DNA of 64,000 nt from Gerris lacustris (GCA_951217055.1 OX578282.1:71391092-71455091), one strand, 5' to 3'; positions 31,263 to 42,864 are shown, numbered from the stretch's first letter. The notes: generated by a model from the letters alone, not told the origin. A program made the numbers and translations.

Positions 31263-32330
31263 TGTTGGGTGCACGACAGGTAGACTGTGGCGTGCAGTAC
31301 CAAAGTGACTAATATTCGCTGAAATGTAAAAGGTTTGGAAAAGGATGAGTATAATAGGGTAGGTAGCAGGGATAGTAACTTGAGTAAAATGATAGATAAT
31401 AATAAATCCTATTTATTAAGTTGACATAATAATAAATAATTATAATAAGCAATGAGTAATAATATAAAATGTATGTAAAATAATGATAACAGAAATGGAT
31501 AACCTAAGCAGGGACCCAGGGGACTAGATAAGATAAGAGGGAAATAAATACAGAAATAAAATACAAAAGGGTTAGACTAAACTACTGACTTACTATCTAT
31601 TGTTAGTAACCGGTGAAATGTAGGATGGTGAAGGTGGATTATTAAAATAGGTAAGTAGGTGAAAGAGGTGGAAGCATTACCTGCTGCACACCATGCTTTG
31701 CGCAGTATTAATTAAGCTTGTAAAGTGTAGTGTGGAGATTCCTGTTCCAGTTGGTTGACCAGGATGTTATTACACTGGTCTTCAAACTGGAAATATGTAT
31801 GATTCACTCAACTATAAAGAAAACTTCACGAAGGTGTCAAGGCAGGTGTTCACTTGACAGCTTCACAGTGCACTCTCGGGGCTGTCGATAGATCGATAGT
31901 ACTATCGATCTGCTTGGTGCATCCAGCGCTGAGTTTAGGAAGGTGTGAAGGTTAACGGATGGGAAGGTTATGCTGGTTAGATTCAGACGTAAACAAGTTC
32001 TTGCAGCAACAGTGGGTTGTCGTAAATAACTGGTGTTTACTTGTTACTCCTGAATCTATTATGGTAGAACTGATGATAGAAGAAATGAAAAGAGAGTGTA
32101 GAAGAAGAAATGAAGCGGTAGAATCGGCGATATATGTGATTAAACTAAGTTAAAATGTGATTCTATATAAGTGTAAATTGTTAAGTGATAAGGTAAGATT
32201 GCATGATAAAATAGATTAAATAGTATGATATATATGATAAAATATAAGAGAATAGTTGATAAGCTTAATGTAATGATAAATAAGGATAAGGATAGGGATT
32301 ATTTTGGGTAGGATAGTCAGTGCCCCGACA
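31263..32330 (-). repeat. BEL 5' LTR
   Basis: A direct repeat of 24303-25370 with no difference seen. It should carry the promoter and polyadenylation signals, but I could not point to a confident TATA box. Confidence 0.97.
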
Positions 32331-32335
32331 GATGT
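32331..32335. repeat. BEL target duplication, right copy
   Basis: GATGT, matching 24298-24302. Confidence 0.9.
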
Positions 32336-32991
32336 AATAACTTCTCTAAATTAATTTACTTAATTTAACTATTTTTTTCTAAATATAAAATTAGGTCCGT
32401 TGTCATGGGGTTAACGGCTCGTAGATATATAAAACGAAAATATTAAAAATACCCGTTTAGCTTCCGAGCTTACCGAAGGTAACAAACTGTAATAAATTTT
32501 CGTTCTCTAGAACGAAATTTTTTTTAGATATTTTATACAAAGGGAATGATTAAGTGCACAACTTTTATTGTGTTACAATAACTATACTTTTAAGTTTGTA
32601 TTCAATTTTTTTTTAAAAATGTACTTGTGTTCATGTTCATTCTTGTTTTCCAACAAACTACACCATATACTTAATCGAGCCAAAAACGACCCTTTTGTGA
32701 CTAAGTATTAAAATCAAATTTTACCTCAGAAATGCATTTAAGCGCTGTTTTGAGAGGGCATATTTTCAAATTTTTCCGGGGGAGGACCCCCGGACCCCCC
32801 GCTATATGCACCCTACAATAATTAACTGCTACCGACACCTATGACTTACGGTTAAGATATTGTACTGCAGTCGGGGTGGAGGAATCCTGAGAACTCCCCC
32901 CCCCCCCTTTCCTTAGGGCTTTCCATACTCTCGAAACCCCCTTGGAGGGTCAGATCGCCACCCCCTAGATGACACCATTAATCCGCCACTG

Positions 32992-33082
32992 ACCACCTCT
33001 AACCACCACTAACCACCTCTAACCCTCTATAACCACCACTAACCACCTCTAACCATCCCGAACCACCACTGACCATCTCTAA
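32992..33082 (+). repeat. ACCACCTCTA-type satellite, middle segment
   Basis: Continuation of the array interrupted at 23813, with the octamer ACCACCTC first (32992-32999). Confidence 0.85.
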
Positions 33083-33391
33083 GGCTACGGCCACACCGAA
33101 GCTACCTCGCTTGGAGCCTAGTGGCTTGGCGAGTCGCCAGGCCACAAGGCGCCTGGATTGATAGCGGCCACACCGGAGTTACCTCGCTTGGAGTCTAGTG
33201 GCTTGGTGAGTCACCAGGCGTGTAATCCATGTGAACCAACCTTCTAGAACATACGAGAGCAGCCACACCGCGCGCTTGGTTACTAGGCGAGTCACCTAGC
33301 AAGTCGCTAGACAAACAGTCCATTCTGTTCTACATGGCGACTCACCAAGCCGCTAGGCTCCAAGCGAGGAAGCTCCGGTGTGGCCGTAGCC
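33083..33391. mobile_element. Harbinger-type MITE with internal end duplication
   Basis: A 309-bp element in the satellite. The ends are GGCTACGGCCACACCGAAGC and the complement of GGCTACGGCCACACCGGAGC, with similarity extending about 55 bp inward. TAA flanks both sides (33080-33082 and 33392-33394). An extra copy of the left end lies at about 33163-33220. TAA duplications point to PIF/Harbinger. Confidence 0.85.
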
Positions 33392-33486
33392 TAACCACCA
33401 CTAACCATCTCTAACCACCACTATCCACCTCTAACCACCCTGAACCACCACTGACCATCTCTAACCACTACTAACCACCTCTGAGC
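33392..33486 (+). repeat. ACCACCTCTA-type satellite, right segment
   Basis: The array continues after the MITE and ends near 33486. Confidence 0.8.
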
Positions 33487-33571
33487 ACTCTTTAGGAAAT
33501 TTCTCTGGCACATACAAACCGAATGAGCCCAAAACCTTAACCAGTAGGACGCGTGGCTCCGTGTCTCTGTG

Positions 33572-33745
33572 GTGCGAAAACTGTATCCATACCATATAAG
33601 TTTTCAATACCGTTTTGAAAACTGTTTCCATGCTTATAAGTTTAATACCGTTTTGAAAACTCTTTCCATACCTATAAGTTCAATACCGTTTTGAAAACTA
33701 TTTCCTCACCTATAAGTTTTCAACACCGTTTTGAAAACTGTTTTG
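33572..33745 (+). repeat. Tandem repeat of ~43 bp
   Basis: Four to five units built on 'accgttttgaaaactgtttc' and 'catacctataagttttcaat'. Each unit contains the odd-length palindrome GTTTTGAAAAC. 'ttttgaaaa'-like pieces continue sparsely to about 34000. Confidence 0.8.
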
Positions 33746-34069
33746 ATTTTAACCGAAATGTTTACATGAGGAGTTTTAAAAAACTCTTAAACTGCCAGAC
33801 TAGTTATAGTTAAGTCAGGTTATCATATCTCTGTTCATCATACCTACTGCGACTGCGCATGTATCAATTCTGTATTTAATTCCATGCCCGTTTCAATGTT
33901 AATTTTTTCAAAACAGTTTCAATACGAAATATTTTCAATGTTGTGACCTTGAACTCAAAACGTTTTAAAAACACCTTTTCCATGGGGTTTTGAAAAAGGC
34001 TCTGACTTTATAATTTAGAATCTTAATTTAAGACCTTAAAATTTGTAAATCTAACGAAATAATAAAATA

Positions 34070-34560
34070 AATATTTAAAAATACGAGAGAAAGTGAAGAA
34101 GTAGAAAGTAAAATGCAATAACACAATGAATTTTCTTCAACAAATTAAACAGTCTCGTGTGAAACACATAACAGTAGAAGAAAAATATGCAACAGAATCA
34201 AAAACAATAATGATTATATCAAAGATACAGACGAACATGTTAAAAGAAACTACACAAGAGAACTAAAACATAACAAAACCAAAGAGGAAGAAAAGAAAAA
34301 AAAATATTCAACAGTAAAGAATAAATTAGAAACAGAAAAAAATCTCAAAGATTAAATAAAAAAGAACTTCTAATAAAAAGTTAAATCAGAGAGTAATTCA
34401 AGGTAAAAAAAAGAAACGAGATTCAAGAGATATTCACACAAGACAGGATGCGAAGATGAAGCAGAATTAATAAGGAAGAATAGAAAGAAGGAAATAAATT
34501 AACTATTGTTAATAAGTGGGAAACAACAAGATAAAGAAGAACATCTTTCTACTTCAATTC
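34070..34560. other. Purine-rich strand-asymmetric stretch
   Basis: The plus strand is dominated by A and G (GAAGAA, AAAGAA and similar), then switches to pyrimidine-rich 'tctttcttttctttctttac' at 34558-34600. No reading frame is supported. Confidence 0.6.
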
Positions 34561-34983
34561 TTTCTTTTCTTTCTTTACTTCTTCCTTCTTAAATTCTTTC
34601 TTTAACCAATAGGAAGCCTTGCTTTGTACCATATGGTTTTGATCTGAAGTAACATTAATTGTACATTGTACAAATATAGCACCATGCACACTTGTAGAGG
34701 ATGCAATTGAACGAGCCTAGTGAGTGCTCTTCATATCAGAGACAAGGCACTTCTCTGATATGAATAGCAATGATATAGTGGCATTTTAAAACTGGCTTAT
34801 AACTATTGGCGTAAATATTGACCAATTTGAACGATATTCGGAAAACATCTCAGCACGAATTACGAATCATTTCTAATTAGTATTTTTCTTCTTGGGCTCT
34901 AGGAATGATAAAAAAAAGAACTTTTCTATTTATTTTAAAAATAACACAATTATTTCTCACTAATATTTTCTTATGAAATTACT

Positions 34984-36110
34984 AAGCATTTTTTACGAGC
35001 TCTTACAAATCACGAAGCATGTCTTACAAGTTCGTACAATCGTGTTCGAACGATTCAAGAAGTATGTCTTATGAATTACAAAGATTTTCTAACGAATTCG
35101 CACCTATACCAAATAATTTCTAACGAGTTCGTACAAATTACGAAGCATTTCTTACGAGATCGTACAAATTACGAAGCATTTATTACGAGTTTGTACAAAT
35201 TACGAAGCATTTCTTACGAGTTCGTACAAATTAAGAAGCATTTCTTACGAGTTCGTACAAATTACGAAGCATTTCTTACGAGTTACAAATTACGAAGTAT
35301 TTCTTACGAGTTCGTACAAATTACAAAGCATTTCTTACGAGTTACAAATTACGAAGTATTTCTTACGAGTTCGTACAAATTACAAAGCATTTCTTACGAG
35401 TTACAAATTACGAAGCATTTCTTACGAGTTACAAATTACAAAGCATTTCTTACGAGTTACAAATTAAGAAGCATTTCTTACGAGTTCGTACAAATTACAA
35501 AGCATTTCTTACGAGTTACAAATTACGAAGTATTTCTTACGAGTTCGTACAAATTACGAAGCATTTCTTACGAGTTACAAATTACGAAGTATTTCTTACG
35601 AGTTCGTACAAATTACAAAGCATTTCTTACGAGTTACAAATTACGAAGCATTTCATACGAGTTCGTACAAATTACAAAGCATTTTTAACGTAACGAATTC
35701 GTACTAATTCCAAATAATTTTTTTACGAGTTCGTATAAATGATTAAACATTTTTTAAGAATTACCAATTAATTTTTAAATAAACGTTGGTTTAAACATTT
35801 TGTTTAATTATGAATATACGTTGAGTTCTAATGAAATATTAAGCAGTAAAATAAGTTCTTACGAATTCATACAATTACAAATCATTTCCTACGAATCCGT
35901 ACTACTTACGAACCATTTTTTGATGAATTTGTAGAAATGATGTATAGTTTCTTACGAATTCGTACGAATTACAAAGTTATATTGACGAGCATGTTCCACG
36001 TTCAATTAAGTTCTTACGAATTCTTACAATTACAAATCATTTTCTACGAATCCGTACTAATTACGAACCATTTTTTGACGAATTTGTACGAATTATGAAT
36101 AGTTTCTTAC
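34984..36110 (+). repeat. 31/28-bp minisatellite
   Basis: The core array at about 35040-35690 alternates 31-bp units (TTACGAGTTCGTACAAATTA then CGAAGCATTTC) with 28-bp units lacking CGT. Flanking degenerate units extend to about 36110. A 205-codon plus-strand ORF (35071-35688) exists only because the unit lacks stops and is not a gene. Confidence 0.9.
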
Positions 36111-36113
36111 GAA

Positions 36114-36700
36114 TTGTTGACTACTGCGTAATCGCCTCCTAAAATTGCCGGTTTCCTTGGCCCTTTAACAACCTAACCTAAAGTGGTTTATCGGTACATA
36201 AATGAAAGGACAAGTGCCATAATGAATAGATAATTGACATGGTAAGAAAAGAGAGTTGTACCATGTCTAATTTATATATTATGTATTTGTGTTGCGTATG
36301 TATGCCGTAGGTTTTATGTATGAAACTAACATTGTCTCAAGTTATTTATTATTGATAAGTTAGTGTGGGGAGTCATAAACTTGTTGGTTCGAGGAAATGC
36401 GGCCAGAAAGCAAATATTTAATTTCCTACAGAGCTCTCTGCTTTATCTCTGTCTCCTCTTTTATTCTTCTTGGCCTAACATATAAAACCCTACAGCACAA
36501 CGTACAAACTTCTTTCTGTAAATAAAACCTTGTACGTCGAGGAAATTACTCAAAGGAAAGTACATTAAAACCTAAGTAAGTACCTAAAGTAAGACAAGTA
36601 CATCAAAACGTGTCTAAGCTGCAACCTGTGTAAGCTTCAAACCTGCTAAGTGAAAACTTCTTCTCGAAACGGAATTTTGTTTATCTACTCACGGCAGCAT
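36114..36700 (+). mobile_element. Possible solo LTR
   Basis: The sequence begins TGTTGACTACTGCG, has a TATA-like 'acatataaaaccctac' near 36478 and AATAAA at about 36520, spaced as in LTR promoters and poly-A sites, and could end near 'ggcagca'. I found no target duplication and no second copy, so this stays tentative. Confidence 0.35.
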
Positions 36701-37189
36701 TGTTAAAGCATAATTAATTAAGCATTGTTGTACTGTTTTCCAGTGGCGATCCTGGGTCGAAAGTTCTGGGGGGGCTAAAGCCCCCTATGTTTTGCGGGTG
36801 TAGTATACATTTTAATATACCAGGAAGAACTCATTTATATGTTATATTTTGTTCAAAAGGCAATTCTATGCAATTTTTTCGTGAGGCTAAACAATTAAAT
36901 TCATTCAAGAATGTTATAATTGGCATTGAACTGGGACTGGGAAGTTCTATTGTAAGTATAGTTGGAGGCTTATTTAAACAGTCTCCTATGATACTTACCA
37001 TATAATCACAGAAGAAAGTATTGGTCTTCAGTGCATTAAATAGAAGGAAAATGTATAAAATATGACCTCTCAAAACAGCGTTTTTATGCTTCTTTGAGGT
37101 GAAATTTGATTTTAATTGTTTTTCATTAAAAATTAAACTACTTTCGTTGGCACAAAAGTATGCACAAGTATTTTTAAAAGAATTTTAAT

Positions 37190-37330
37190 TTTTAAATTAA
37201 ATCAAATTATAATTATTATTAACAATGGGAAATAGACAGAGAAAAATAGACCCCACCGGGACTCGAACCACGGGCCTCTATATTTCCGTTACGTGCTCTG
37301 GCCAACGAAGATATTTTAATACAAACTTAA
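37190..37330 (-). repeat. tRNA-derived SINE head
   Basis: The minus strand has TGGCCAGAGCACG, resembling an A box, and GGTTCGAGTCC (B box, 37259-37269) about 30 bp later, as in RNA polymerase III promoters. The overall fold is too degenerate for a functional tRNA. Confidence 0.55.
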
Positions 37331-37959
37331 AAATAGTATTTGCAAAATAATAAAAGGGGTGCACCTAATCATGGTAGATTAAATAGGTCAGGTAATAGCA
37401 ATATGCAATATTACTTCACATCTATAATAAACTGTGTCATTTATTCAATAGTTGTGAAAAACATGTTTTCTTAGGGTGGACATAATATAAAGTTTAGTCC
37501 AAAATGGGACAATGAATTTTGGGAAGGTGGTCGAGCTATTGTACGACGAAAGTGGGGGCCCTAGCAAACATTTGGATAAAGTTTAAATTTGATTTGAGAT
37601 TAAGTTTTCGGACATCATTGGTAAAATTGCAACTGCACTATTTGGCCCACCTATTTCGTACTGTCCGATTTACTTAATTTTTTTTAACTGTTCCTTTTTA
37701 CAGTATCTCTGTACAAAAACGATTCCGGTTGTAGCATCTCGATATAATCAGAATTTTATTTTATTTTATTTTTTTTATATACGCAAAGTGTCACGTTTAA
37801 TGTGGCAATGATAGAAGGTCAACAAATTCTAACCTTAACCTAAACTAACCATAACCTTCCATAATTTTCCCTAAAATAACAAAAAAATTAAAAATTAAGT
37901 TAAAAAATCACGGGGTAGTACTTGCGTCCAAGTACTTTTTAGGGTTTTGTAGATGATTA

Positions 37960-38056
37960 AGCATATCCCGTTATATAATTAATTTTTACCGTTATATATT
38001 TTTTCTCTGACCTCAAGGGTCCCTGGTTCGATCCCCCGGGGGGTCACAATGTTTTT
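37960..38056 (+). repeat. Second tRNA-like SINE head
   Basis: GGTTCGATCCC (B box, 38025-38035) within 'gtccctggttcgatccccc'. No clear A box. It ends directly before the Helitron. Confidence 0.4.
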
Positions 38057-38058
38057 TA

Positions 38059-39506
38059 TCTATATATATAAAATCCAAATACCACTGACTGACTGACTGA
38101 CTGACTGACACATGAAACCACTGGACCTACGACCATGAAATTTTGTAGGTGTGTTCCTCTTACCTCCTAGGTGCTCGCTAAGAAATATTTTAAAAATCCG
38201 CCATCTTGATTCAAAATGGCGGCCATTTATATAATAAATTCGACAAGACGATATCTCGGGAACCAATTGTACTAGAACCTTGAAATTCAGAAGTTGGCTT
38301 CCTTTTATGAAATTAGTAACTTTTGATAAATATAGTTTATCAATCGGGCATATTGATTCAAGATGGCGGCCATACATATATAAAAGTCAACATGTGTGCA
38401 TGTTCTTTATACAAATCTACAGTTTTAGTCCGATCTCGATGAAAATTTGCACACTTGACCTTCCAAGCAAGGAGAAAATCACTGTCTACATGAATATTCA
38501 AAATTTTAATTTTGGTACACAGGGGTACGGGGTACAAATGTTAAAGTAATGAACATCTTTGATGATGCATATCGTTGAAAAGCTCTTTAAGAGGACAGTA
38601 ATTGTGGTTATGTACAGTTTTATCATATTTTCACTTAGGAGGGGGGTATAATTAAAAAATATAGCTATATCTTATATAAAAAGAAGTGTATCCGTATGAG
38701 GGTATGTCTTTTATCCTAATTTGATGAATATTTACACACTTTTTCTTCAAAACAAGGTGAAGGTCACTGCCTACATGAGATTACGAAATTAAAATTTTGG
38801 TATACAGGGGTACGGGGTACAAGTGATGAATACCCTTTATCTTTATGATGCATATCGTTGAAATGCTCTTTAAGAGTACAGTAATTGTTGTTATGTGTAC
38901 GGGGTACAAATGACAAAGTAATGGATACCCTTCATGATACAAATCGTTGAAAAGCTGTTTAAGAGAAAAGTAATTGTTCTTAAGTACAGTTTTGTCTTAT
39001 TTTCATTTAGAAGGGGGAGAGGTAAAATGGAAATTTATATCTATATCTATATATGTATATAAAAGTCAACATATGTGTGTACATATCTACATGTTCTTTT
39101 GTACAAATCTACAGTTTTATTCCGATCTCGATGAAAATTTGCACACTTGACCTTCAAAGCAAGGGGAAGGTAACTGTTTACATGAATTTTCGAACTATAA
39201 CTTTTGGTTCAAAGGGGTACGGGGTACAAGTAATCAATACCCTTTATCTTCATGATGCATATCGTTGAAATGCTCTTTAAGAGTACAGTAATTGTTGTTA
39301 TGTGTACAGTTTTGTCATATTTTCATTTAGGAGGGGGTAAATTTAGGATATTTGCAAATGATCTTATCAAAGAGGTGGGGGATATAACTAGAAGGGATAG
39401 AATCTAGATATTCTCGCATAGTAAAATAATTTGTATGCTTTCCTGGTAGTTTATAAACTTATCAAATTTAAAAACACTCCGTAGCGAAGCACGGGTATCC
39501 AGCTAG
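38059..39506 (+). mobile_element. Non-autonomous Helitron
   Basis: It starts TCTATATATATAAAATCC after an A. It ends in 'ccgtagcgaagcacgg' (a short hairpin), then 'gtatccagCTAG' before a T. A|TC...CTAG|T with a subterminal hairpin is the Helitron signature, and GCGAAGC-CGGG-CAGCTAGT is a form common in insects. The interior has three to four direct repeats of a ~250-bp unit ('gatctcgatgaaaatttgca', 'aggggtacggggtacaa'). There is no Rep or helicase. Confidence 0.85.
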
Positions 39507-39984
39507 TCGGTTATAAGGATAAGCTTTTATTTGATACCCAAAAAATTTAAAAAAAAAAAATGGGCGCACTTAACATTTTCGTGCACAAAATTGTCAATTT
39601 TTGAAAATTGGGGATGCACTCCCGGAATTTTCATTGCCCCACAATAAGGTATAACCATGAATTATTTCGAAATTTTAGGACCAGCCGTTATATAGTGGTT
39701 GGGGGGGGGGGGGGGATTTTGTTTGGGTATATTTTGATTTATTTAACCAATAAGGAATGCAAAATTTAAAAAAGCAAATATATATTGGTAACTTACGATT
39801 CAGCAGCTTTCATTTGATACCTACTCAAAAGTTTAAAAAAAATTAACATTTTGAGTTTACCACATTTTTGCGACTTGCGCATGCCCATATTTAATTTTTA
39901 ACTTCTTCCCGTGAAAATATAAACTTAAAACTACAAAATCATCATTAAATTATTTTATCTACAAAATGAGGCATTATTGAACTG

Positions 39985-40560
39985 ATTTCGGGGAGAGAAA
40001 TGTGAGTTTACTGTCTAGGCGGTAAAATGAGGAAAAATTTTGATGCCTAAGCAGCAACATTTTTATTGTTATAACGTTGGCAATAACAGTTTATACTATT
40101 ATCTCCATCTTATAACATTGTATATTATAGTTGAATAAGTAAAATTTAATATATAAACGTTTTAATATTTAAATAATTTGTTTATATTTGTTAATAAAAA
40201 TAAGTGCAATGAAGAGTAGATCTTTAATTAAAAAAAAAATAGTGGAGTCACTGGCGAGTCACTTTGTATTTAGTTGTTATAGCTTCAGTTTGTTATTCAC
40301 AATTGTTATTATTCCCAAGCTTCATATTTGATTTCTTTATCAACATTAATTTTAGTTAATACTTATGTTATCTTATTAATATGACACATAGTAATTAACT
40401 ATGTTATATTAATAAAGATAGTATTTTAGCAGTTTCATTTTTCTGCCGCCCGTAGATAAAATATTGTATGCAACAGCAACAAGGCAGCAAAGGAAACATT
40501 TCTGCCTCGTTTATTCATAGCCTGTCCTCGCCTTCGGCTCGGAGGCTAATCAGTACTTCG
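39985..40560 (+). repeat. Repeat H, related in layout to families A and G
   Basis: The right part has 'cgtagataaaatattgtatg', nearly the same as the joint in family A, then a GC-rich hairpin-like 'ctcgccttcggctcggag'. The left part has 'tgtctaggcggtaaaatgag', a plausible counterpart of the right TIR. Confidence 0.5.
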
Positions 40561-40805
40561 GATAATACTTCGGAGTCTAAAATTAATAATAAAAAAAATA
40601 TATATATTTCTTAAAAAAAAATTTAAAGGTGGGCTAATTTTCTTTCGGGGTGCTAATTTTTTTCCAGGGGGGGCTAATTTTTTCCCAGGGGGGCTATAGC
40701 CCCCCCCCCCCCCCCCCCTAGGATCGCCACTGCTGTTTTCAATCAGCAAAATGTCATTTTTCTTGATTCATTTGTAACATGTCCAAAAAAAAAACACGCA
40801 CCAAA

Positions 40806-40950
40806 ATGTCAGCAAATTTCAAAGTGTCAGCAAAATATCAAAGTTCAGCAAAAGTCAAAGTGTCAGCAAAATATCAAAGTTCAGCAAAAGTCAAAGTGTC
40901 AGCAAAATATCAAAGTTCAGCAAAAGTCAAAGTGTCAGCAAAATAACAAA
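40806..40950 (+). repeat. 36-bp tandem repeat
   Basis: About 3.5 units combining 'caaagtgtcagcaaaatat' and 'caaagttcagcaaaagt'. Confidence 0.85.
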
Positions 40951-41379
40951 AAGGTTGTAACATTTTAAGACAATTTTACTACAAAAAGGTTACTTCATCG
41001 CAGGTTATAAACACTACCACATTGTTCATTTTTATATATTTAAGCGTAATATTCTGCTAAATATTTATATGTTTTTTGAAAATAACTTAAATAATTATAG
41101 TAATAACAAATTTTATTATTTTTAAAAAAATCTCTAAAAATTGAGATATAAAACTATTACAGAAGCTGAGCTATAAGTGTTTTTTTTTACCCACTCTGTA
41201 CATACTATAAGTGTGCAATGCAGTTGTCTGCTTGCAATATTGAGCTAAGCCTGCATTTTAATCTAAAACAATAAACATTTTTATTTATAAGCTGAAATCG
41301 GATCAAAAATAGAAATACATATTTCTAATTTTTAATTAAAAAGCATTTTTTTTCCTGTTTTTCTATTTTACACCCCTCT
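40951..41379. other. AT-rich DNA without features
   Basis: No ORF, repeat or terminal sequence that I recognise. Confidence 0.5.
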
Positions 41380-41520
41380 TAAATGAAAATATGACAAAAG
41401 TGAACATAACAACAATAACTGTTCTTTAAAGAGCTTTCCAACGACATGTATCATGAAGGGCATATATTATTTTAACTTTTGTACCCCGAACCCCGTACCC
41501 CTGTGTACCAATTTGGATTA
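41380..41520 (-). repeat. Helitron-related fragment
   Basis: This is the reverse complement of the direct-repeat unit inside the Helitron at 38059-39506: 'aaatgaaaatatgacaaaag', 'taaagagctttccaacg' and 'aaccccgtacccctgt'. A similar fragment lies at 53390-53530. Confidence 0.7.
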
Positions 41521-41609
41521 TTTCAGATTTATACCTTCCTGTGGTTGGCCACTATGACCGAGCCGAATTTTTTGCGGATCTGTTCAGCCGTTCCGAATTC
41601 AGGAGGAGT

Positions 41610-42864
41610 CATAGGCGGCCGAAGGTATGGACTTGGGGGGCTAAGCCCCCCCAAAAATGTTAATGAGTTCAAAAAATTACAAGAATTGTAAATGGAAAGG
41701 CTACATATACATAAACTTATTATGAGCCATACCTTTGTTGTAAAGTTGTAATACTGATCGGTAAATGTTTACATTGGTTTAATAATGGTATTTTTCCTGA
41801 TACCATATCCAGATTGTCAGAATATTTGCGATGAAGCCAAGAAAACTGCATTTGGTTTAGATTTTTGTGTTAGTTCAAGCTATATTTTGTATAAGTAAAT
41901 TAAAAATATATTTATTAGTTTGTTCAAATTGTTATTGTACATTTTATGCTCTCTATAAGCTAATCAATAGAAATCAAAATCACTCTGATAAATTATTACT
42001 TTTTCATTTTTATTACGTATTTAAAACAATTTTTAGGAAGACGTATTTTTCCCGCGGAAATGCCATTTTCTGTGTTTGTCAATAAACGCCGCGAGGGTCG
42101 AAGGGATTTTTTTCATGTGCTTTTTGGTTTCTTCGGGTTCGAGAGCTAGGTTGTTTTAAATAGGAAAGAAAAAATATTTGGAAAATCAACCCAAAATAAT
42201 TGCAAACCCCCCAATTTTGAACAAATAAAACCCCGAAAACGGCGTTCCCGAAAATAACCTATTCCTTAAAGTCGGTTGAAAACAGAAAAGGAATATGTAA
42301 TTGAAAAATGCCTAAGGTACTAAAGGAAACAACTACCAATCCTCTAAACCGTTTAAACATGGCAAAAAAATTATTATTTGGTTAATAGCTTAGATGATTT
42401 TCTTGGCTTGAACAAATGCTCTGTGGCAGTTAAATACGTCTGCTCTTTAAAACTTTAAAAATTTTGTTTCTTTTAATTTTTGAATGGTTTATCTTTAAAT
42501 AAATCTGATTCCACCATTTGAAAGCCATAAAATACTGCTTATTGTTTGTATCTAAAGTTTGTAAATGTAACCTACAGTTTAAATATGGTGGCTTTGGCTT
42601 ATAAGATAGTTCTAATGAAATTCTTGGGGAGGTTTTTAATTTATCATTATGAATTAGGCATTTTTCTAACAAAACAGGTTTAATAAACATTTATTTTTAG
42701 ATACCAAGATACCTTAAAAACGCAATTTTTGATGGTACATCTTTAAAAATTTTCCGGGGGAGGGCCCCCGGACCCCCCCCCCCCTTCCCTGGTGTGTATT
42801 CCATACCCCCACACCCCCTGGTAGCGTTAGCCCCCCCAAATATATTGCTCTAGAGCCGCCTATG
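41610..42864. mobile_element. hAT-type element, CATAGGCGGC ends
   Basis: The ends are CATAGGCGGC and GCCGCCTATG, with an exact 8-bp duplication GGAGGAGT (41602-41609 and 42865-42872). 'ggggggctaagcccccc' lies inside the left end, and 'ttttccgggggagggccccc' near 42752 is the module shared with the CAGTGGCG elements. No transposase. Confidence 0.87.

Larger units (their letters stand above)
24303..32330 (-). mobile_element. Intact BEL/Pao LTR retrotransposon
   Basis: An 8028-bp element on the minus strand, with LTRs at 31263-32330 (5') and 24303-25370 (3'), a primer-binding site at 31243-31259, a 590-bp leader and one 1749-codon gag-pol ORF. A GATGT duplication flanks it. The two LTRs are offset by exactly 6960 bp with no indel and look identical line by line. 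LTRs are copied from one template at insertion, so matching LTRs and an open ORF mean a very recent insertion. No env-like ORF is present. It lies inside a hAT-type element, 3.4 kb upstream of the Rab32 candidate first exon. Confidence 0.97.
23814..32991. mobile_element. hAT-type non-autonomous element, split by BEL
   Basis: The ends are CAGTGGCGGATTAA and TTAATCCGCCACTG. Without the inserted BEL element it would be about 1.15 kb. Left (23880-23990) and right (32710-32815) parts each contain a copy of a module with 'cgctgttttgagagg' and 'ttttccgggggaggaccccc', in the same direction. Versions of this module occur in the other CAGTGGCG elements. No transposase was found. Confidence 0.82.
36741..40732. 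mobile_element. hAT-type element, ~4 kb, carrying other repeats
   Basis: The ends are CAGTGGCGATCCTGGG and CCTAGGATCGCCACTG. An exact 8-bp duplication CTGTTTTC lies at 36733-36740 and 40733-40740. Next to both ends are GGGGGGCTAAAGCCCCC-like G/C runs. The interior holds two SINE-like heads, a Helitron (38059-39506) and a hairpin repeat (39985-40560). No transposase ORF was found, so it is non-autonomous or gutted. Confidence 0.88.

Noticed and set aside
35071..35688. 205-codon plus-strand ORF (repeats of RSISYEFVQITKHF)
   Set aside because: It lies entirely in the 31/28-bp minisatellite. The unit lacks stops in all forward frames, so an ORF is expected without coding function.
36787..37073. 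Overlapping ORFs on both strands near the left end of the 4-kb hAT element as transposase remnants
   Set aside because: The translations show no hAT dimerisation or catalytic motifs and mirror each other because of a local inverted repeat.
37259..37269. Functional tRNA genes at the B-box sites (also 21771 and 38025)
   Set aside because: Only B-box-like pieces, and one weak A box, are present. No cloverleaf can be drawn, so these are SINE heads.
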